A DNA stretch of 64,000 nt from Filosporella fistucella (Eukaryota > Ascomycota > Leotiomycetes > Helotiales). Position numbers and translations under genes: made by a program. The notes below the pieces were generated by a model that was given only the letters and a program-made list of their open reading frames with translations, had not been told where the DNA came from and did no database searches. Shown piece by piece: positions 10,650-22,945 of this stretch. The DNA lies in contig JAQJZZ010000020.1 in the NCBI GenBank assembly GCA_030077755.1, positions 62,001 to 126,000 of the forward strand, read 5' to 3'. How positions within the stretch are numbered: position 1 is the first letter of the stretch; the number at the start of each line of letters is the position of its first letter.

Positions 10650-12484
10650 CTATTTCCCCTCTATCCCACCACTCCTCCTTATCCTAAGATCAACCAAAAC
10701 CTCCATTTGAACTATCCACCCCTTCACAAATTCCGCTTCCGTAAATCTCTTTGCTGATTCTCTAGCACGACGGCGCATGGTAAGTTTGTCTTTGAGAGAG
10801 AGCGCGGATTCGTAGCCGGCCGCGAATTCGGAGGAGGTGGTTGCATGGAAACCTTGTTTGTCAGTTAGTAAATGGGAGTCTTGAGAGGTGGAATAGGGGC
10901 ATACCAGTAGCTTCTCCGTCGAATTTCGTGACGATATCACGTTTTGGTCCACCACTATCGTGAACAACACTTATCAAGCCCGCTGCCTGGTATTCCACAA
11001 CACCTATCCCGAAATGTTCGTTCCACATACCGTTTACACCTACACTAGCTCTTCTCAACCACTCTAAAATCTCAGGCCATGAAGCATCCAAGTGGAATTC
11101 CACACTATCTTTGATTTTGAGCTCGTTGGCTAGAAGTCGTAGCTCATAGACTCGTTTCGAATCACCGTCATCTCGAACACTCCCAACTAACACAAGTTTT
11201 GCTCCTTTCGTGGCGGGGGTTTTGGTTGCCATGAATTCGGCGAAGGAGGTGAGTATCAGTTTGTGGTTCTTTTCGGGTCGGAATTGCGCAATGTAGAGCA
11301 AGACTGGTTCTCTCTTCTTTTCACTTGCTTCAGACACCTCGACCTCTGTTTCGAGCTCCTCTACCGCGACAGGTGGGTACACAACTACCGGACCAGGCTT
11401 TTGGAATTCCTTCCGCCATCCTCCCCATAGCGATGTAATATGTTCCAGTGTCCAACTTGAGTTCGTCATTACCACATCAATACCACCTCCAACTAAAGAA
11501 TATGCCTTTGCAAACAGTTCCCAATAAACCTTCTTGCCCATTCCTGCCACTCCGACTCCTTTCCCGGCATTCACGCCCTGTGTTCCTGTCGCAGAGTTCG
11601 GATCAAGTGAGCTCAACATGTCCGTGGAAATCGTAGGGTAATGTACGTATGCGCCTGTAGGTACATCGTGGAAGAGTATTTTACAGAAAGCCAGCGAGAA
11701 AGCATAGCCCATTGTATCAACGAAGATGTCTGGTGTGAGAAGAGAGAAGGCATCCCAGGCCATAATTAAAGAGCCAATCGACTGGCCTAATAATGTGAAG
11801 TGCGGCCATGTCGAGGCTAGGACCCAGGATCGAGTTGTGAGGTAAAGGAAGGTTACGGTAGGAGGGTGGAGGGCGATATTGAATCGATTCTGGATAGTCA
11901 GCATTTGCAGAGTTGAGGAGCTGGCAAATTACCTCCACACGAGCCAGAATCGCAGCCTTATCGACGTCATGATCACCAGTATACACAATACATTTTGCTT
12001 TCGGCCAGCGTTTCTGCGTAGCTCTGATAGCTGCCCATAACACTCGTTCACCCCCTCCTCCAGCATTGCTAGGATATATAAGCGCACGTTTTCGCCGTTG
12101 GCCACACGGAACATACCAAAAAGGATGAAAGAAACCAACTATCCCATCCCATTCCTTCTCCCCCTTCTTTCCATTCTCTGCCGTTCCAACCGCATAAGCA
12201 TCTACATTTTCCCACTCATCCGAATCCCTCCTGCCCTTGCCCTCTTTGATCCAAGCTAATTCATCTGCCTCTGTGATCTGTAGAATCTGTTCTTTCCGTC
12301 CTGCGGTTTTCTTCTTCAAGTAATATCCCAGTACCCCTCCTAACCAAAATATCAATTTTGGACCAAGCAAGACGATTGTAATCGGAGTAACAGCTAGGAT
12401 CGATACTAAGGTTATAACCATTCCTGGACTAAGACCAAAAAGAGAACCAGAGCTGCCATCCGGGGCAGAACATGTTTCTGCCAT
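10650..12484 (-). CDS. ALG11: GDP-Man:Man3GlcNAc2-PP-dolichol alpha-1,2-mannosyltransferase
   Basis: Enzyme of the cytosolic face of the ER that adds the fourth and fifth mannoses to the dolichol-linked N-glycan precursor (GT4 family). Four exons: 12484-12117, 12068-11933, 11889-10905, 10852-10650, about 563 residues, normal for the family. An N-terminal membrane segment (about residues 20-53) is followed by the family signature [17 protein letters not shown], which is created only when a 48-nt intron (12116-12069, GTATGT...CTAG) is removed. Further conserved pieces are [25 protein letters not shown] and the EX7E motif [14 protein letters not shown] near the donor-sugar site. The ATG at 12484 lies 265 bp from the divergent COX18-like gene. 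The second intron is very short (43 nt). Identification is confident. Confidence 0.93.
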
Positions 12485-12749
12485 ACTGCGAAAGCTGGAT
12501 GGTTGAAAAAGTAAAGTGTTTGTCGCAAGAAAGTTGGTTACGAGTTCGCGACTGTGTCACCTTCCCCGGAAGCTTGGACGCGCTGTCGGTGGTTTTGGGA
12601 CGAAAACGCCGATCTCTGATAAATTATCAGCCGACTTGACTACACTTTGCTTGTGACCGAATCTGAAGCTTCGTGATGAATTGCGATGATGGATTAGATT
12701 GAAGCAGGTGACCAGGAGGAACCTGTTCAATTTATTTTCCATCACCACA
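12485..12749. promoter_or_regulatory. Shared divergent promoter of ALG11 and the COX18-like gene
   Basis: Only 265 bp separate the two divergent ATG codons, so both promoters and leaders must overlap or abut here. No specific factor site was identified. Confidence 0.5.
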
Positions 12750-13805
12750 ATGACGCCTCTCTTTCTTCGACAGACAAGGCACTCCCTTATCCGACCATCA
12801 ACCTTCACTCCTACAAAGCTTCCACAACTCTCACGCATTCTCTTACGGCTCCCTCCAAGCTGCAGATCATTCCATGCTTCTCCCCGACCTCAATTCATAT
12901 CTGAGATCATTGCCGTAACCCAAGATGGCTTTTCGGCTGTCCATTCCATCACCGGATTACCATGGGCATACTCGATACCCCTCTTCGCGGTCCTCCTTCG
13001 AACGACCATGATGCTACCTCTAGCAATATACACTCGAAAAAATAATGTTCGACAAATCTCACTTGCTCCTCTTGTACAATCATGGCGTCAGTCGCTTCAG
13101 GATGAAACAATGAGGGAAGTTGGACATTTAGGTCCCAAACATACAGAGAAAGTGTTACTTCAGAAGCTGAGGGGGAAGCGAATAGAGATCTATAAACGAT
13201 GGGGTTGTAGTTTGTGGAAGAATTATCTAAATCTCCTACAATTGCCGGTATTCTTGACAGCTATGGAAGCATTGAGGGGGCTGTGTGGGTTTCGTGAAGG
13301 GCTGCTTGGGATGTTCAAGAGTAGTACACCTGATGCAGGAAAACTGGTAGACGGAGCTATTACTGGTGACGGGATTGTCTCTCTCTCTGAAACGATTCGA
13401 GTGCCATTGGAAGCAAGCTTGGCTACCGAGGGAGCATTATGGTTTCCAAACCTCTTGTTGGCAGATCCTGAAATGCTTCTACCTTTTATGCTTTCAGGAA
13501 TTATTTTATTGAATTTATTTGGGCACAAACAGGGAGCAAAACTTGGGGTGTGGCAAACGAGAATTAAAAGATCACTTGGAGTTATGGCTCTTGCTATAGC
13601 GCCAATCATGCTCCAGGTTCCAAGCGCAATGTTGATTTACTGGATCAGTAGCAGTCTTTCAGCTTGGGTTCAGGCGGTGGTGTTGGAGACGTTAATGCCA
13701 GCCAAGAAGCCTGTCACTCCATGTAGACCTAAAAGGCCATGGAGAACATATACTGGTCTAATGGGACAGGAGCTCGAAAAGGTACCACTATCAAAGAAGC
13801 CTTGA
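12750..13805 (+). CDS. COX18: Mitochondrial inner-membrane insertase of the Oxa1/YidC/Cox18 family
   Basis: Single exon, 351 residues from the first ATG in frame (12750). The first 50 residues are rich in Arg, Ser and Leu and lack acidic residues, as expected of a mitochondrial presequence. The mature part matches the 60-kDa inner membrane protein family: a first membrane segment (LPWAYSIPLFAVLLRT), a Lys/Arg/Gln-rich loop ending in YKRWGCSLWKNY, a segment beginning LLQLPVFLTAMEALRG, then LPFMLSGIILLNL and PIMLQVPSAMLIYWISSS. The absence of a long C-terminal ribosome-binding tail favours Cox18 (export of the Cox2 C-terminus) over Oxa1. The assignment between these paralogues is inference; the family itself is clear. 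Confidence 0.85.
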   Translation: MTPLFLRQTRHSLIRPSTFTPTKLPQLSRILLRLPPSCRSFHASPRPQFISEIIAVTQDGFSAVHSITGLPWAYSIPLFAVLLRTTMMLPLAIYTRKNNVRQISLAPLVQSWRQSLQDETMREVGHLGPKHTEKVLLQKLRGKRIEIYKRWGCSLWKNYLNLLQLPVFLTAMEALRGLCGFREGLLGMFKSSTPDAGKLVDGAITGDGIVSLSETIRVPLEASLATEGALWFPNLLLADPEMLLPFMLSGIILLNLFGHKQGAKLGVWQTRIKRSLGVMALAIAPIMLQVPSAMLIYWISSSLSAWVQAVVLETLMPAKKPVTPCRPKRPWRTYTGLMGQELEKVPLSKKP

Positions 13806-14736
13806 ATAGTGTCTGAGATTGTATAATTTTCGTGTATTCCATTTGCATTACAAAGACTCGGAGACTATGTACAATTAAAAAGGCAGGGGCCAGAAAGAGT
13901 ATTCCAGATTTAAATCAAATGATTTCGAAGTGTTTGATGGGTTGCAAGCTACACGATGTATTGTCAATATTGATCTGGGCTCTTCATCCAATTCACTTGC
14001 GCAAATTCATTTCTTGCTGGTTCTTTATAACTTGAGTCTGCTTGGGTGGAGGGCAAACTATCAACGCGTATTGCAAAGAGCAAGTGCATGTTTGCTACAC
14101 CACTAAAGTCGGTCTTTTCATATATTCCCTGGCAGTCTAAGAGCTTACATGTCTTTTCCATGTTCCGTTTTTCTTTTGGCTCTTCACTTTAAACGGTGAC
14201 TAAGGAGTCTGGAATTACTTCTCTTTTCCTTACTATTTTGCTTTCTTTTGGCTCATCAATTTATATTATGCCAATGGAGTCTGGAGAATTAGTTGCTTTT
14301 ACCTTACTTTGGAGTCTGGTTTTTCTTCTGGCTTGTCACGAAAGGTTAAAATTTATCTGGGGCAGTCTCTAGAATTGTGAGTGCATAAGACACCCAGAAT
14401 CTGCATCAGAAACATCACCATCCACATTCTACATGAATATTCAAGCCAAAAATAAGCTTCAATAAGGGACCGTATTACGAAACAACACCAATCAAGTTTC
14501 TTCCAATCCAAGCAAAATTCACATTCAGGAAGTTCATACCGAGCAAGTCAGACCTCATCTCCCATAGTTCTACGCATGTTTCTCCCCCTATAAATCAATC
14601 AGAAGACTCACTCCCCTATCGCAACCCCTTCCCCTCAAAATCAATATTCAAGTCCCAGTCACAGTCGAGTTTCAATCTAATCAGAAAAACCACGTATATT
14701 AAACGCTGGTTACACAGATGGTTATCAACGGCTTTA

Positions 14737-15183
14737 TCATCCTCTCACCGTAAGATGCTCGGATCCAGCCGATGAGTATGGTGTTTCGTGTTCAGGGGAT
14801 GGGTGTTTTGATTTAATTTGCCACGCGGTGTCAGCTGAGGGCGATTTTGTGTGTTTCCCCGGATTGTTTTCGGAGGGGAGCGAGATGTCGGGGAGCTGAA
14901 AAGGCGGGGTAGGTGGTTTTTTGGGGATGGGAATGGAGATGTGATTGTGATTGTGATTGTGGCTTGAGAGGCGAGGTGATACGGACATGGGATTGAGATG
15001 CAGTGATGCGGACCTTACATTTTGCACGTTTTTGACAGTCTGGGATTTGATTTTTTTGGGTGAGAGGGGTTCAGATGATATGCTGGGTTGGAGAGGAGGG
15101 GAGGGAAGGATGTGAGATGAGGATGAGGATATAAGCCACGAATAGTGAGGGGTTGTAGCTGACCGACAATCAGTCTCATTCAT
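14737..15183 (-). CDS. Possible Ser/Pro-rich hypothetical protein
   Basis: A 148-codon frame from an ATG at 15183. I do not recognise it. It is rich in Ser, Pro, Lys and His, with an (Asn-His)4 run encoded by a short tandem repeat near 14940-14962, and has no signal peptide or membrane segment. The frame ends close to a GTGAGA donor-like site, so it could also be the first exon of a larger gene. Composition resembles disordered fungal proteins, but chance is not excluded. Confidence 0.25.
   Translation of the reverse strand: MNETDCRSATTPHYSWLISSSSSHILPSPPLQPSISSEPLSPKKIKSQTVKNVQNVRSASLHLNPMSVSPRLSSHNHNHNHISIPIPKKPPTPPFQLPDISLPSENNPGKHTKSPSADTAWQIKSKHPSPEHETPYSSAGSEHLTVRG
14939..14962. repeat. 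Hexanucleotide microsatellite (GATTGT)n
   Basis: Four consecutive copies of a GATTGT-type unit, inside the possible small gene at 14737-15183, where they encode alternating Asn and His. Confidence 0.7.
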
Positions 15184-18100
15184 AACGGCGGCTTGTACTC
15201 CGTAATAACACTCACTAATCTTTTGCTTGTATGAATATTAGGTCACCCTCCCGCTTTCGGGTTCAGTTCTGAAGTATACGCAGTAACAGCTCTGCTTAGA
15301 GCATGTCCTCCTCCAAAATTGTTCCATCTGAGTGAGTGTATGGCGCAGTGCCACGTAAAACCTTCCAGGTCCAAACCAGAGTACAGTACAAGAATTACGA
15401 GCAAATGTCCTATTTTACGGGTATAAGACATCTCACAGTGACGAGGCTGCAACATATGATGTGGCTTCGCCCACCCCCCTTCTCACCCTCACCCTTCCCA
15501 AAATCAATAAAGGCAAAAGTCACCTGTGTCCAAACAACATGATTACTACGAGGCTCAGTCACACCGCACACTCATCCTAATATTACGACGCAAACAATAC
15601 GAGACGTCGGTGCCATACCAATACTCGTAAGCAAACACTCGGCATGCCATTCTTCGGAAAAGCTCAACACCTTTCGGGACGAGAATGGAAATCGGCTGTG
15701 AATGATGACCCGAGTTTGTCCGAGCAAGGGTGTGTAGCCCTAGATAGAAAGACGGCTGGTGATGTGCGAAAGAGGGTATTGAATACGAATATGATACTTC
15801 GTAAGCTTGGTAGTTTGGGGAGATTTTGAGGGTGTCGATGTTGATCAAATGTATGATGTTTGCTGTTTCGCATTATGAATTAGAGTTTGGAAATACGAAG
15901 ATACGAAGATCATTTGACTTTTATCTCGCCACTCTAACGCTTCTTCAACAAACTCTGATAATAAGAAATCCTGTTATCCTATCTCCTACCGTACATTATC
16001 TCCCAAACGAAACAGTAATGAACAAGGTTTAGGAGATACCTCCTAACCTCTACATAGTCAAACTCAATATCCGGAAATATACACTTTAGCTTGGGAAGGT
16101 TGCACAAAACCTTGTTTCATTGCTCTGTTTCTAGTTTGGGAAGAAGTTGGATGAGATAGGGTGTGTGTGAATTGGTGTTGAGATTATGGTGTGTACGAAT
16201 CGAGGATGGAGGGTGGCTGAGATGTAACCGGATGATTAGATTAGGATACTCCAGATAGGTGGTGTGAGGCAAATTCCTCCGCCAACAAAGATGGAGAAGT
16301 GGTGAGCTGAATGGATCGATGTGGAAGAGGATGAATATGCATTAATTTCAATATCGATATTTGAATAATGTGTGTGGATGAGATGACGCTTTAGATGCGA
16401 GATGTCTGTGCAAACAACATCGCCGAGAGCAATTCGTTATATGATCCTAGCTCAAGCTTCCCCGCGATATGTGAATCCTTCCTCTCCACTAACATAACAG
16501 ATTCAGAGAAGTCTCGGATACCGGAACCGTTAGTGTGTGAGTGTAGAATAGGGGGTGTGCTGATGATGTGAGTAAGAGTGAGACATGTTTCTCCTAACGA
16601 GTTTGTTGGAGGGAAAACATGTGAATTGTCTTGGAGAAGTATGTCTTACCTATTAGATCTACTTGGATGTTGGTGATGGATTGAGGCTGGCTGGGGGGTA
16701 TTGTAGATGTAGATGGAGAGAAGAAGGAAATATACATGCGTAAAAATTAGTATTGAGAATTCACATAGGATTTAAAATATTCTAAAGATTAAAAGTGGAG
16801 GAATATGTATGCATTTCCCGTGCAACTATCTTCTGTACTCTGTACCCAACAAGGTCCCCTCTTTCTCTTCCCCTCTCCAATCCCTATTCCCATCTCCAAA
16901 CACAGCATCAAAACACCTTCCACGACATGCCTGCACAACCCAATTCAAATCATCACGCCATCTTTTTCCCTAATCTCCTCTTCTCTCCCCGTTGTCAGGC
17001 TTCTCCAGCATGCCTTGGACACTACTCGGCGCCGATGTTACGCTGAAAAATAATGCTAGGTACAACCTGCACCGTGCAGCGGATCGTCCCGTTGGTGTGA
17101 AAGGTGAGGGAGGGATCAGAGGAGGTTGAGCTTATCCTATCTTTTGCCTTGTATTTTTTTTAAAGGAAGGAAGAGGAAGCCCGTTTGACATGCACTTTTG
17201 TAGGGTAGGGGTAGTGGGAAGACGGAGGAGAAGACATTTAATAGTAATATCGTTTTTAAAAGGAGATTTAGATCTTTGTAGGTCATAATCTACAACTTCC
17301 GAAGCATCAGATACTTTTCTTGCACTTCTACAATAGAACCTATATTTTTGGCGATTCCACTCTCAAGTCCCTAGGTCCCAAAATTCAAATACCTCTCTCA
17401 TCATCTCCCACTCCTCTAGCTAAAGCGATCAATGCAATCCTTTCCCAATTCACTCATCCCCACATCCATCTAATGAAAAAATTTCTTCGCCTCAATCTCC
17501 CGTTCTTACTTACCTATCCATCCATTAAACCCATCCCTAGGTACTCATCGCCACTCCCTCCGTACAGGCAGTAAGCGCAATGCATAACCACCTCTCCCTA
17601 AAGCCATGTAAATGCAATGCTGCCCATCATATTCAGTTCATGTACAAGTACCTCAGCTTACCTGCATATCAACCTCCTTACTCGTCTCACTCACTCTATT
17701 TCTCACTCCAGAGATGGGTTTGATAGGGTAGCAGGGGAAGGAGGTGGTATTTGCATGTGGGAGTAAATAAATAAATGCTTGATTGGAAAGATGTGGCAGC
17801 TCAGGAACCAGTTCGTGAGAGGCGAGGAAGTAATTTGTTGGAAGGCTGTGAGCGTAGGCGGGGTGATTGGAGGGAGAGGGCTCGGAAGAGGAAGACCGAG
17901 GAAGTTGGGGATAGATTGGGATTGGGGATGAGATATGAGGAACGGAGAATATAGGAAGGAGGAGGGGTTGAAGCGATGTAGAGGGATATGAATAAGGATA
18001 TGGAAATATGATGTATCGAGTGGAGAACAAAAAGTTTGTGTTTGGATAAATACAAAATTGTCGAAATCGACTAGGATTACACTGGATAATTCTTACCTAC

Positions 18101-21100
18101 CTTCCATACTTCCCCAAACCTTGAATTTTCTACCCTGGACTAGGTGAGAAATACGTTAATTCTAATACGCAACCGAGGATTTGATTCGAGATTCTATGCA
18201 TTATTGAAACGTGGAGTACAGAAGTAGATACGTGCAGGAAATATACTGGGTATATTTTTGTGAGTGGAGGGTGGGCTCGTAGGTACCCCACATCGAGGTG
18301 ATGCGATGGCGATGGCCTCATCTTTATCTTTCGCGTGGGTTGTATATGCAGTACATGGATGGTAGGGTAGGATTTTTCGCCGGTTGTACCGTAGAAGTTT
18401 GTTTGATATTATGGTTAGGTAGAGCAAGGTATTTAAAATAAGTTTAAGAGTATTGGGATTTTGGATGGACATGAGATGTGGTGGTTTAAGAAAAGCAGTT
18501 TGAGTTGCATTGTATCTTGGATATCTGGAGTTACACTATACACCTTATACGATGCACTTCTGTCGTTTTGATTTCTTATGGAGAAATATTGATGGAGATG
18601 CATAAAATGACAAAACCATTTTCGATTCTCTGAAATTTAAGTAGGCATACTTACTCCCTCTCTATCTCCATCGAAATCAATAGCATAAACATCTACATCA
18701 CACTGCATCTCCCGCATAAACCTCCATATCCATTCTTCTCACTCCTACATAGGTAACTAATGCATATAGCAATCCAAGCAAGCATTCTCCGCATTCCCCA
18801 TTCCATCACCCTGTTCCTCTTTCCCCTCCCTCCCTCTCTACACATAGCTCCCTTTCTCCTCTTACATTACTCGAACCCAGTCTCGATCTCGATCACGATA
18901 CAGGCCCTGAATCACTTCATAGGAAGCACAAAAAGAGGGGTCTAGACCAACGCCGGGAGGACCTTACCAGCCACAGCTTAGGATATGGTGTGGTGTTGGT
19001 CGCTAACGTCGGATGGAGGGGATGTGGTTATGGCTCGCTGGGGGCGGCTATTGCGAAATATGATTTGTGTTTTGATCGACAGTTTTCTGTTTCCTGACTT
19101 CCCGTATCCGCTCTCAATTCGTATGTAGAGAGCTATACAATCAAATCAACATCAGATACAAATCAATTGCGCAAATATTTCCTAAGCAGAGAATTGATTT
19201 TTGGTTGATTTCAATGCGCATGCTTGTATGTTATTGTATATGCATCATTAGTGAAGAAAGATAGACTAAGCGTGTTGAGTCTTGATGACGGGAAGACTTT
19301 CTCTCGATCTAGTGATGGGAAGGGAAGGAAAATGGTGGGATTGGGACGGGTGGAACCGTTTAGGCCGGTTGGAGGAGGGTTAGTGTGGAGGGAGGGTAGT
19401 GTGGAGAGGGAGCGGTATTAGGTTGGTTAGGAACGGGATTATAGAAGTGAGATGTTTCGTGGATTAGGTTTGTTAGTATGTAAGAGTGATAGTTGATTTT
19501 GGAGGTGAGGAAATACTTTATAAGATGTTAATGTTACAAGGAATTGCAACGTATAGGTAGAATCCCAATCCCAATCAGTAGACCCCCTCCTCTCCCTCAA
19601 GATCTTCACATCACCAAAACCTACCTTAATATCAAAAAATACCCAACCCAATCTCCTCTCCAAGTAAAAACCAAGTAAATATCAGCAGATATTGCCCAAA
19701 ATCACGCCTACCAAGAAACCATCTCCCTCTGTCTTACCTCACACCCAGCTGATCATCCCTCCTTTTGTTGACTCGCTTCTATCCTACCGCCTGTCGCCTG
19801 TCCTGTCTTATCTAATTCCTCTAGTAGAGCAAAGGCGGGAACGGAGTTCAGGACGGGTGAGATGTTGACCTGACATTTGCAGTTGCATTTGCATTTGCAT
19901 TACCCTTCGTTGGATGCAACTCATCTTCGATCCCGTGGTTTGCAGTTCAGTACATCATATTGCGTCGCCGAACCGCCTTCAGATTTGCACAGGTATGCTT
20001 TAGCTGGGAAGCTGGCTCGGGTGGATGATTTTAGGATGAGGATGCCAAGATATGGGTGAAGTTTAAATCTTACCATTTTTTTTCCCTCTTTCGGGCTGGG
20101 ATGGGGTTGAATTGAATTGAATTGGATGAAATAAAGTGAGGGCTTGCATGGGAAATATTCATGAAAGCTGAAAGGAGATGCTGTGAACATGTCTACCTCA
20201 TTTTCTTGCCACATAAATCTACACATTTCAAAACTGATGTTCATTATCATTGATATTCACAGGCTCCACACACACCTGCACAACCGACCCCAGCAGTCAA
20301 TATGTTATTTTTGGGGCAGGATCAGCAGTTGTTGGGTTGAGTGTGAGTGTCTTCCCGTATGGTGTGGCTCGGGTGTGTGAAGGGATGGGGCGAGAGGCGA
20401 ATTTTGTGTTGAAGATTTTTCTCGCTTTTCTTTCCCAGCTGTTTTTTTGGTGTCTTCAACGCTAGGTAAGAGGCTTGGGGAGATACAGTAGAGAAAGGGA
20501 CGGACGGGTAGGTTTAGGTTTTGGGAATGGAATATGGGATTTGCCGCTGGATGCGGGATGAGGTATTAGGGTTTAGGAGGTAGGAGATGTGGATTGAGAG
20601 TTAGAAGGCGATGATGTGCATTGTTAGGTACGTAGGGACGGTGGAAGATACGGTAGGTACAGTAGTGAGGTTGGGAGAGTAAGAATATTCAGAATGAGGT
20701 GTGAGGCGTTTGTTCGGGGACTAAAGGAAAGGTAAGCGGAAGGGTTAGTGAGGAGGGTCGGAGAGAGATGGGGATAGCGAGGGGTACATCGGAAGGTACA
20801 GTAGGGTTACGGAGGTAGACAATGAGGATAGGGTCACTTGGCAGGAAAGTGATGGGAGGGTTAGACAGTCAGGATAGGGTCAGACAGTGTAGATAGGGTT
20901 ACTTGCGGCAGTAGGGTTATACAAGAAGAGATGATGATAGGAGGGAGGTTACCTTGTAAGCTGTGGTGGGTTACTCGGAAAGTAGTGAGAGGGACGAGGG
21001 CTACTCGATAATAGCGGAATGACGATTAGAAGGGTTAATGAAGAGATATAAAAGTGTAAATGTGAGAATACAACATCTGAACAGATACAACAGGAGAAAG

Positions 21101-22945
21101 ACAAAGTAAATGAAAAAACGACAACTCTGGGGGCATCGTGTTCATCCAATTCTCCTCCCCTCCAACGCTGTCGGACTTGCACGGCCGACGGTAGACAGAT
21201 TAGGATCGTGAGATTTGCAATTGAGTGTGGACTGGGTCGGGATTGAGTGAGGTGTCGTGCTGTGCTGTTCGTCCTGTTTGGAAAAATGTGAAGGTGTCGT
21301 GAGTTCCATTTCGGTGCGGTGCAGCAGAGTGGAGTGGAAAGTGCAGCGTCAGTCAGTTCAGTTCAGTCTGTCAGTTGTAACTCTTTTCCTCACGCAGCAT
21401 CCGGCTCTAATTGCCATGAATCATCATATCGACGTCCGATGTGGTCCGGTAGGTGTATTAGAATGGACCGAGTATATCTTCAATACCTAAATGCAGCTCT
21501 GAATACCCTGGTCTGTGTGACATTCTCATGCACTGAGTAAAAAGTGCCCTTCTGACTGACCACTTTGCTTCTCTTCGCGTGTTCTTGCCTAACCCTACCC
21601 CAGCTCGAATCAAGTCTCGCCGTTCAGCTGCAATGCAATCGTTGTCCTTCCACAACCCTCCCTCACTCCGAGTCACATCGCATGGCCATGGCATGCCCTC
21701 GAGTGAAATCAATCACATCCCATATCACATTGATTGATTGATTGAGGTCGATATTCTGGCTAGCTGATTCTGTTGTCTTCGTCCTCGGCTGCCATTTTAC
21801 TTGGGTCCGTACTAAATGCTGAACTGTGTTAAATCTGATATATGATCGGCTGCTCTGTGTTTTTTTATAAGCCGCGGTCGTTGTCTCCTCTCAAAACCAT
21901 AGACGCTTCACCAGTTTCCCCAGCTCCTTACACCTCAACATCTCCAAGTTCAGGTATGCATGCATCCCATCTCTTTTGCTTGCAATCCCTCATATTCACA
22001 CTTCCATTCCTTCACATTCTCATCCTCTACGATTCTCCACGTCCTCATCTGCAACCCCATATCATATCTCCCCATTTGTCTCCAGTTTACTCCCATTTCC
22101 CCCCCATTATCTATCTCCAACTCCAACAATCCCCCAAATATCATATCAATCCAAGCGCATTCAAACCAATCCTTCCCCTGACTTATCTAACCCCTCACCT
22201 TTCCCTTGATAACCCCCCCTCATCTTCACCTCACGGACTTCTCACTCCTTGTTTCCTCTTTTCCTCAATCGTCGCCCCAAAAGATTGCATTTCACCCGCG
22301 ATTGCGCTAAGGAAAATGACAGCGCCCGATGAGCTTCGACCTCCAACCACATCATCAGCGACACTCATCAAGATCCACTTAGCTTGGCCTTAACTGCCCC
22401 CCTGCTTCTCAACTGACGCTATACCGATTGCAGTCAAGCTCCGCCCGCCGTATCACAATCGTCCATTCCTCATCGACGAAACCCTCCCCACCACCATTTA
22501 CCACAACCTTCGACCACACCTGCACCACCACCACAACCACCACCAAAAAACACGGCTGCGCCCAAATCCCAATCTTCCCGCCTACGATTCTACACCCACC
22601 AAACCACATATCCACCTACCCACCACCTGCATACCTTGCCTTGCCTTCCCTACCCTTGACCTCCTCGAACTTGATACTACTACCCAAGTGAATCCACAAC
22701 CATCTCCTCCTCCACATCCACATCTACTTCTACTTCCACTTCCACATCCACCACTTTCGGTCCTTCAACAATATAGTCTTCTTCGTCACTCTCTTCCTGT
22801 ACATCACATCACCACCTCTCCACCTCTATTCCAGACCACTGTCTTGACTGTTCAATGCTGTCTCTCTGCTAGCATAGGCAATCCTCTATTGTTTCCTCAC
22901 CAAACATGTTGTCGACTCGCGCCTTGTTGCAGCAATACCTCAACA

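Larger units (their letters stand above)
13806..22945. other. About 9 kb mostly non-coding region with alternating strand composition
   Basis: No gene with a recognisable family lies here. Blocks of 200-700 bp alternate between G/A-rich and C/T-rich on the plus strand: roughly 16.14-16.72 G-rich, 16.83-17.00 C-rich, 17.05-17.30 G-rich, 17.33-17.64 C-rich, 17.70-18.06 G-rich, 18.64-18.91 C-rich, 18.94-19.52 G-rich, 19.56-19.80 C-rich, 20.33-21.06 G-rich, 21.84-22.80 C-rich. Open frames in the C-rich blocks are Pro/Ser/Leu-rich artefacts of composition. The last C-rich block probably forms the promoter and long leader of the kinase gene at 22946. One possible small gene is listed separately at 14737-15183. 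Confidence 0.5.

Noticed and set aside
20480..20940. TAGGGT-containing repeats resembling interstitial telomere sequence
   Set aside because: The units are scattered, imperfect and not in tandem TTAGGG order; they fit general G/A-rich composition.
21842..22393. A 183-codon plus-strand open frame upstream of the kinase
   Set aside because: It lies in a C/T-rich block and is made of Pro, Ser, Leu and His as expected from composition; overlapping frames of similar kind occur in other phases.
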